Below the pieces are notes generated by a model. That model worked only from the letters and a program-made list of their open reading frames with translations. It did not search any database and was not told the DNA's origin. Positions 59,177 to 64,000 of a stretch of DNA of 64,000 bases are shown here, piece after piece (the first letter of the stretch is position 1; the number at the start of each line of letters is the position of its first letter). The position numbers were made by a program, and so were the translations under genes. Origin of the DNA: Ascidiaceihabitans sp039975415 (lineage in GTDB: Bacteria; Pseudomonadota; Alphaproteobacteria; Rhodobacterales; Rhodobacteraceae); assembly GCF_039975415.1 (NCBI RefSeq), contig NZ_JBDWHD010000004.1; one strand, 5' to 3'.

Positions 59177-60721
59177 ATGGACCTGATCGACAGCCCGGAA
59201 CCGGGCAGCAACACGCCTGAATTTACCGTCTCGGAAGTGGCAGGATCGGTCAAGAAGCTGATCGAAACTGAACTGGGCTGGGTGCGCATCAAAGGCGAAG
59301 TGGGGCGGGTTGTGATTGCACGGTCCGGACATATGTATTTCGATCTCAAAGACGACCGGTCGGTGCTGTCGTGTATGACTTGGAAGGGGCAGGTTTCGGC
59401 CCTTGGGATGGTGCCCGAAGAAGGGATGGAAGTTGTTGCCGAAGGCAAAATGACCGCGTCCGGGTTTCAGTCAAAATTTGCTTTGAACGCACAACGCATC
59501 GCAGTCGCGGGTGAAGGGGCGTTGATGGCGCTGTTGGAAAAGCGCAAGAAACAGCTGGCCAGCGAAGGGCTGTTCGAAGACACCCTGAAACAGCCTTTGC
59601 CTTATCTGCCGGATGTGATCGGGGTCGTGACGTCTCTGCAAGGGGCGGTCATTCGTGATATTTTGCACCGTTTGCGGGATCGCTTTCCGCGCAAAGTCCT
59701 GATCTGGCCTGTGGCTGTGCAGGGCGCGGCCTGTGCGCCCGAAGTGGCGCGCGCAATCGCAGGGTTCAACACGTTGCGCCCCGGTGGGTCTATGCCGCGC
59801 CCCGATTTGCTGATTGTGGCGCGCGGGGGCGGGTCTGTCGAAGACCTGTGGGGGTTCAACGAAGAGATCGTGGCACGAGCCGCCGCTGCATCGGACATTC
59901 CGCTGATTTCTGCGGTGGGCCATGAAACGGACACAACATTAATTGACTTCGTATCGGACAGACGTGCGCCAACGCCAACGGCAGCCGCGGAATTGGCCGT
60001 ACCGGTCCGTCACGAACTGGCCGCTTGGGTGGATCAGGCAGAGGCGCGGATGACAACGGCCCTGTCGGGTGGGCTGACGCGTCGCGCACAACGATTGCGC
60101 GATGTCGCGCGGGCCTTGCCGCGCCCGACCGCTTTGGTGGAAACGCCGCGTCAGCGTCTGGACTTGATCGGGGACCGGTTGGGGCCCGCTTTGATGGCAG
60201 GGGTTCAAAGGCGTGCGGTTGCTTTGTCTCAAACCAGCGGCGGTTTGAGACCCTCGACGTTGCGGCGTATGATCGTGGACGGGCAACGGCGTTTGGATGG
60301 GTTGGCCGCACGCTTGGCCCCGGCTTTGCAGCGAAATATTCAGGCAACAACAGAACGTTACATGTCCCGCACGGCGCGTTTTGATGTGGCGCGGTTGGGG
60401 CATGACGTGCAGCAACGCCGGCAAGACCTGGAACAGGTTGTGGCGCGGATGACTGACGCAGGATCGCGACGTCACACAGACCTGTCACGCAAAGTTGAGG
60501 CGATGGACCGACTGCGTATGACCTTGGGGTATAAAGCCACACTGGCGCGGGGGTTTGCGATTGTGCGCAGCGACGGAGGTGTTGTGACCACCAAAAAGGA
60601 CGCCAAAGCCGCGCAATCGCTGGACATCGAATTTGCCGATGGGGTGATGTCTGTGGGTGCTGGCACGGCCAAGCCACGTAAGGCGGCAGCCAAGCCGCCA
60701 GAGCAAGGGTCGCTGTTTTAA
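59177..60721 (+). CDS. xseA: Exodeoxyribonuclease VII large subunit
   Basis: A 514-residue subunit of ExoVII, which digests single-stranded DNA. The N-terminal OB domain reads VSEVAGSVKKLIETELGWVRIKGEVG and FQSKFALNAQRI; the catalytic region has VVTSLQGAVIRDILHRLRDRFPRKV and SAVGHETDTTLIDFVSDRRAPTPTAAAE. A long coiled-coil follows (residues about 300-440) and the Lys-rich tail is short. ATG 59177 agrees with family length. xseB is not in the window. Confidence 0.96.
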   Translation: MDLIDSPEPGSNTPEFTVSEVAGSVKKLIETELGWVRIKGEVGRVVIARSGHMYFDLKDDRSVLSCMTWKGQVSALGMVPEEGMEVVAEGKMTASGFQSKFALNAQRIAVAGEGALMALLEKRKKQLASEGLFEDTLKQPLPYLPDVIGVVTSLQGAVIRDILHRLRDRFPRKVLIWPVAVQGAACAPEVARAIAGFNTLRPGGSMPRPDLLIVARGGGSVEDLWGFNEEIVARAAAASDIPLISAVGHETDTTLIDFVSDRRAPTPTAAAELAVPVRHELAAWVDQAEARMTTALSGGLTRRAQRLRDVARALPRPTALVETPRQRLDLIGDRLGPALMAGVQRRAVALSQTSGGLRPSTLRRMIVDGQRRLDGLAARLAPALQRNIQATTERYMSRTARFDVARLGHDVQQRRQDLEQVVARMTDAGSRRHTDLSRKVEAMDRLRMTLGYKATLARGFAIVRSDGGVVTTKKDAKAAQSLDIEFADGVMSVGAGTAKPRKAAAKPPEQGSLF

Positions 60722-60800
60722 CTCTGTTATTGAACATTCGTGTCCGCCGACTAGGCGGATATTTGGCACGAGATACCGAAGACTAAACAAACCGGCTTGT

Positions 60801-60820
60801 AAGGTGCGGCTTGCCGCACC
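60801..60820. repeat. GGTGCGGC-TT-GCCGCACC hairpin
   Basis: A perfect 8-bp stem with a 2-base loop, 80 bases after the xseA stop and 22 bases before the end of the leftward small gene. It repeats the hairpin at 55484 with one base difference and shares its TAAGGTG lead. No T tract on the plus strand. Confidence 0.5.
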
Positions 60821-60841
60821 GAGGCATCTGCCAGCTTCCGT

Positions 60842-61261
60842 TTAAACGCCAACTTTTGGCCCAAGGCAGATCATGTCTTCGTTGACGTCCTGCGCCTCGT
60901 ATAGATCAAGGGATTCGGGGTTGTTCTTGAATTTCGCGATCAACCCGGACCCGCCGACTTCAAAGCTCCAGCATTGTGGTTCGGGGCGGTCCTCGTAGAC
61001 AAAACAGATATTGCCGGGGCCATCCTCGTACCAACGTCCGTCTTTGCAGTCGCCATCCAGAAATGACCATCGCACGCGCATGTTGTCCAGATACACTTCG
61101 GCCCCATAGGCTTCGCCGCCACGGCCAAAATACAAGGTTTTGCCTTTTGTGTAGGTGTCGAATTCAGCCCCGCTCATCGGTTCGGCTTGCGCGGGAACCG
61201 TCAAGGTGATCGTCGTGAGGCTCAGGGCGAGGGCTATAAGGCTGCTGTTCTGTATCATCAT
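60842..61261 (-). CDS. Small secreted protein of unknown function
   Basis: A 139-residue protein with a signal peptide (SSLIALALSLTTITLTVPAQA, cleaved before EPM). The mature part is compact and aromatic, with cysteines in GDCKDG, NICFVYE, PQCWSF and DMICLGP that could form two disulfides. No family was recognised. ATG 61261 (or 61258) lacks a clear ribosome binding site. The first 98 bases lie inside the 3' end of the AlkB-like gene, same strand, different frame. Confidence 0.75.
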   Translation of the reverse strand: MMIQNSSLIALALSLTTITLTVPAQAEPMSGAEFDTYTKGKTLYFGRGGEAYGAEVYLDNMRVRWSFLDGDCKDGRWYEDGPGNICFVYEDRPEPQCWSFEVGGSGLIAKFKNNPESLDLYEAQDVNEDMICLGPKVGV

Positions 61262-62366
61262 ACAAGTTTGGCACGCGGGCTGCGATAAGGCCACCCTTGC
61301 GCGACAAGGCAGCCCCTTGAGGCGCGATTTGTCGCGCAGGACGAGGGGCCGTTTTACGGTCCCATTCCGCGACCCTTGCGTTCATAACCCGCATCCAAAT
61401 CGGTGGAAACAATGCAATAACGGCCATGACAGGCAACGCATGCGGCAGCATAGGCATCGTGTCACCGTCCAGATCCAGCTGTGGAAAAGCACGGCCGGGG
61501 TGTAAATGGTGTTCCGAATGGCGCGGCGCGTTCAACATCATAGCGCTTGAATACCAATGTGGCGCATTCCAAGCATGCGCCGGCCCGATGGGTTCATATT
61601 TGCCGTCTGCAAGGATTTTGCGCCGCAATCCGTAATGTTGCACGTAATCAGACAGCAGCAATTGTCCCACAGAATACAAGGCAAGCCCGACCAAAGTGAC
61701 GACGCCGATAACACCGCCAATCGCAAAGGCCGCAGCCATCGTGCCCAAAGACAGCATGCTATATAACACATAAGGATGCCGCCACATGGGCGTATCCCGG
61801 CTGGCCCGCGCCCGTGCCATGCTTTCTGCCTTGAACCCCGCGGCATAACTTTGTGTCCATGCGCGCCACGCAAAGGCATAAAACCATTCGTTCAGCCGCG
61901 ATGAATTGGGGTCTTTGTCTGTTGAGGCATAAACGTGATGCACACGTAGATGCGCACTGGCGTGGTGTCCAAACAACAATGAGCTGTAAAGCGCCACACC
62001 CAACCTGCGGGGCCAACGCGAGGTGCGATGGATCAATTCATGTGCATTGGAATTGGACACTTGCCCGAACCACAGGCTGGCGGCCGCCACAATCAGGTTT
62101 TTTTCCAGTGCTGTCAGGTGGTTGCCGCGGCTTACGGCCCAAACAACACAGCCCATCAGCACAAAATGAACCAGCCCCAGTGTCACGGACAACGCAAGGC
62201 CATCGCTTTCAAGTGGTGCTTGCCAGTCTTCTGGGGTTAATTTGTCCAGAAAAAACACGACCAGCGTGATGGATGCAACTGCCACACCTGTCCATAGGCC
62301 GCCGTAAAAGCAGGCCAAAAGAATACACAACACAGGCGTTGTGCTGGCTATGGCAAAGCGTGACAT
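61164..62366 (-). CDS. AlkB-like alkane monooxygenase/fatty-acid desaturase
   Basis: A 400-residue membrane di-iron enzyme. Histidine clusters are HELIHRTSRW, HHASAHLRVHHVYAS and NAPRHSEHHLHPGRAFPQL, matching the eight-histidine pattern of AlkB-type hydroxylases; hydrophobic helices flank them. An AlkB-like terminal hydroxylase or a related desaturase are both possible. AAGGAG lies 11 bases before ATG 62366; GTG 62402 is an alternative. The last ~35 residues (Pro/Asp-rich) run into the next gene. No rubredoxin gene is nearby, though a ferredoxin gene is 4 kb away. Confidence 0.85.
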   Translation of the reverse strand: MSRFAIASTTPVLCILLACFYGGLWTGVAVASITLVVFFLDKLTPEDWQAPLESDGLALSVTLGLVHFVLMGCVVWAVSRGNHLTALEKNLIVAAASLWFGQVSNSNAHELIHRTSRWPRRLGVALYSSLLFGHHASAHLRVHHVYASTDKDPNSSRLNEWFYAFAWRAWTQSYAAGFKAESMARARASRDTPMWRHPYVLYSMLSLGTMAAAFAIGGVIGVVTLVGLALYSVGQLLLSDYVQHYGLRRKILADGKYEPIGPAHAWNAPHWYSSAMMLNAPRHSEHHLHPGRAFPQLDLDGDTMPMLPHALPVMAVIALFPPIWMRVMNARVAEWDRKTAPRPARQIAPQGAALSRKGGLIAARVPNLYDDTEQQPYSPRPEPHDDHLDGSRASRTDERG

Positions 62367-62583
62367 CGGTAGAATCGCTCCTTGGGTGATCGAGATTGTC
62401 ACATGTTCGTCTCAACGCTGCGTAAACAGGAATTTCACTGGTTTGGTGACGCCTATGGGAAATCCTTGCGACGCTTGTGCCCTGTGATGTTCTGAAATCC
62501 ACTTTGATCTGTCGTTTTTGGGGTCATGCCGTCTGCGTGACACTGATAGATTGTGCCAAACAGTGATGCGAAGGACGGCGCCC

Positions 62584-64000
62584 ATGGCCCTAGACAACAA
62601 CGACAAATCCGGTGTTTGGAAATCAGGCAAAGGCAAGGGCCGTCGCCACACAAAAGGCCGTCAGCTGGATGATCTGGCGTGGTCACAGGTGCAAGACCTC
62701 TTGGGGGATGCGCCGCGTCGGCGCGACCTTCTGATTGAACACCTGCATAAAATTCAGGACGCCTTTGGTCATCTCAGCGCAGCACATCTGCGCGCACTGG
62801 CCGAAGAAATGCGGATGTCCATGGCCGAGGTCTACGAGGTCGCGACATTCTATGCCCATTTTGATGTCGTCAAAGAAGACGACACACCGCCCCCTGCACT
62901 GACCATTCGCGTGTGCGATTCCCTGTCTTGTGAACTGGCAGGGGCACAGGCGTTGAAAGCCGCCCTTGAAGACGGTTTAAACCCCGAAGAAGTGCGCGTG
63001 TTGCGCGCCCCTTGCATGGGGCGGTGCGACACTGCACCTGTTTTGGAACTGGGTCACAATCACGTCGACCATGCGACTGTGGAAAAGGTCGAAGCAGCCA
63101 TCGCGGCAGGCGATACACATGCCCATGTGCCAGATTACCAAACATATGCCGACTACGTAGCTGATGGCGGTTACAGCGCCTTGACCGAATTGCGCAACTC
63201 CGGCGATTGGGAGGACGTTCAGGCCAAAATCAAGGAAAGCGGTTTGCGCGGCCTTGGGGGGGCGGGTTTCCCCTCTGGCACCAAGTGGGGCTTTGTGCGT
63301 GCGAACGCAGGGCCAAGGTATCTGGCTGTAAACGGGGACGAAGGCGAACCAGGCACCTTCAAAGACCGGTACTATCTTGAACGCACGCCCCATCTGTTTC
63401 TCGAAGGTATGCTGATCGCAGCTTGGGCCGTCGAAGCGGACACGGCATTCATCTATATGCGTGACGAATACCCGGCGGTTCTGGAAATTCTTGCGCGTGA
63501 AATCAAAGCCTTGGAAGAGGCAGGCGTTGTAGAGCCGGGATATATCGACCTGCGACGTGGCGCCGGGGCCTACATCTGTGGCGAAGAATCCGCGATGATC
63601 GAAAGCATCGAAGGCAAACGCGGCATGCCCCGACACCGCCCGCCGTTTGTGGCGCAGGTTGGTGTGTTCGGCCAACCGACCCTCGTGCACAACGTCGAAA
63701 CCCTGCATTGGATCGCTCGGATCTGTCGTGAAGGCCCCGAATGCCTGAACGCAACCGAACACAATGGCCGCAAAGGGTTGCGCAGCTATTCTGTGTCCGG
63801 CCGTGTGGCCAATCCCGGAGTGTTCCTGTTGCCAGCCGGTTCCACCATCACTGACATCATTGATGCGGCAGGCGGGATGGCAGAGGGCCACAGTTTCAAA
63901 GCCTACCAACCGGGCGGCCCGTCTTCAGGGCTGTTGCCTGCGTCTATGAACGACATTCCACTGGATTTCGATACGCTGCAGCCCCACGGCACTTTCATCG
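62584..64000 (+). CDS. Fused NuoE/NuoF-type subunit (formate dehydrogenase beta), 3' end beyond window
   Basis: The open frame runs 472 codons off the right edge. Residues about 1-150 are NuoE-like: AEVYEVATFYAHFDVV and RVCDSLSCELAGA ... APCMGRCDTAPVLEL, giving the four [2Fe-2S] cysteines. From about 195 the NuoF part has SGLRGLGGAGFPSGTKW, AVNGDEGEPGTFKDRYYLERTPH (FMN site), and GAGAYICGEESAMIESIEGKRGMPRHRPPF (NADH site). This fusion is usual for the beta subunit of NAD-dependent molybdenum formate dehydrogenase (FdsB type). GAAGGA precedes the ATG. The downstream alpha-subunit gene should confirm it. Confidence 0.9.
   Translation, partial: MALDNNDKSGVWKSGKGKGRRHTKGRQLDDLAWSQVQDLLGDAPRRRDLLIEHLHKIQDAFGHLSAAHLRALAEEMRMSMAEVYEVATFYAHFDVVKEDDTPPPALTIRVCDSLSCELAGAQALKAALEDGLNPEEVRVLRAPCMGRCDTAPVLELGHNHVDHATVEKVEAAIAAGDTHAHVPDYQTYADYVADGGYSALTELRNSGDWEDVQAKIKESGLRGLGGAGFPSGTKWGFVRANAGPRYLAVNGDEGEPGTFKDRYYLERTPHLFLEGMLIAAWAVEADTAFIYMRDEYPAVLEILAREIKALEEAGVVEPGYIDLRRGAGAYICGEESAMIESIEGKRGMPRHRPPFVAQVGVFGQPTLVHNVETLHWIARICREGPECLNATEHNGRKGLRSYSVSGRVANPGVFLLPAGSTITDIIDAAGGMAEGHSFKAYQPGGPSSGLLPASMNDIPLDFDTLQPHGTFI

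Noticed and set aside
57805..59448. An extended 547-residue PurD
   Set aside because: The extra 126 residues lie antisense to xseA and the family starts MNILILGSGG at 59070.

Overview
The window is a gene-dense chromosomal segment of a marine alphaproteobacterium of the Rhodobacteraceae (Roseobacter group). The evidence is the gene content (class I PHB synthase with phasin and PhaR, DUF2842, DUF6524, a fused NuoE/NuoF-type subunit, HflKC next to a Deg protease), moderate GC, and two copies of an intergenic repeat that I recognise from this family. No rRNA, tRNA, CRISPR array, phage or intact insertion sequence was seen. Starts were moved from the longest open frame to the codon supported by a ribosome binding site or by family length wherever possible.

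Layout. 1-960: decayed mobile-element DNA, including an IS3-type transposase remnant. 962-4407: cold-shock gene, ArsC/Spx-like protein, and a compact leftward operon for a bufferin-type copper-binding peptide: precursor BufA, MNIO enzyme BufB (DUF692), partner BufC (DUF2063) and a DoxX membrane protein. 4408-7626: thrS and an MFS transporter. 7815-11776: rightward genes for three alpha/beta hydrolases, a VOC protein and a peptidase-M15-like protein. 11916-19184: the PHB locus (phaZ, phaC, a 200-residue unknown, phaP, phaR), interrupted by a LysR regulator and an SDR-type protein, with PhaR-type CTGC-N3-GCAG operators in front of phaP and phaR. 19255-28663: one leftward run for uptake (amino-acid/polyamine type ABC transporter) and gamma-glutamylation catabolism (two glutamine synthetase-like ligases, a class-I glutamine amidotransferase, an FAD oxidase and a DegT-type aminotransferase).

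28774-35994: a leftward series of mostly small conserved proteins, rlmJ, a strictosidine-synthase-like protein, pyrG and secG. 36135-37743: cobalt-type nitrile hydratase alpha, beta and activator genes, each overlapping the next by four bases. 37816-46531: DUF6524 protein, purA, DUF2842, an MFS transporter, a large very acidic protein of unknown function, thiN, a DMT transporter and an FkbM methyltransferase. 46658-48731: L-serine dehydratase and a glutathione transferase. 48955-55389: rpiA, glutathione reductase, hflK-hflC, DUF2065 and a Deg protease, all rightward. 55505-62366: lipoprotein, a C-terminal DnaE2-like fragment, ferredoxin, FG-GAP-like protein, purD, xseA, a small secreted protein and an AlkB-like membrane di-iron enzyme. 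62584 to the right edge: the beginning of a NuoE-NuoF fusion (formate dehydrogenase beta-subunit type).

The most interesting system is the bufferin (MNIO RiPP) operon at 1661-4307. The PHB regulon architecture, the gamma-glutamyl-polyamine operon with its internal hairpin and missing permease start, and the recurring intergenic hairpins are the next best leads.
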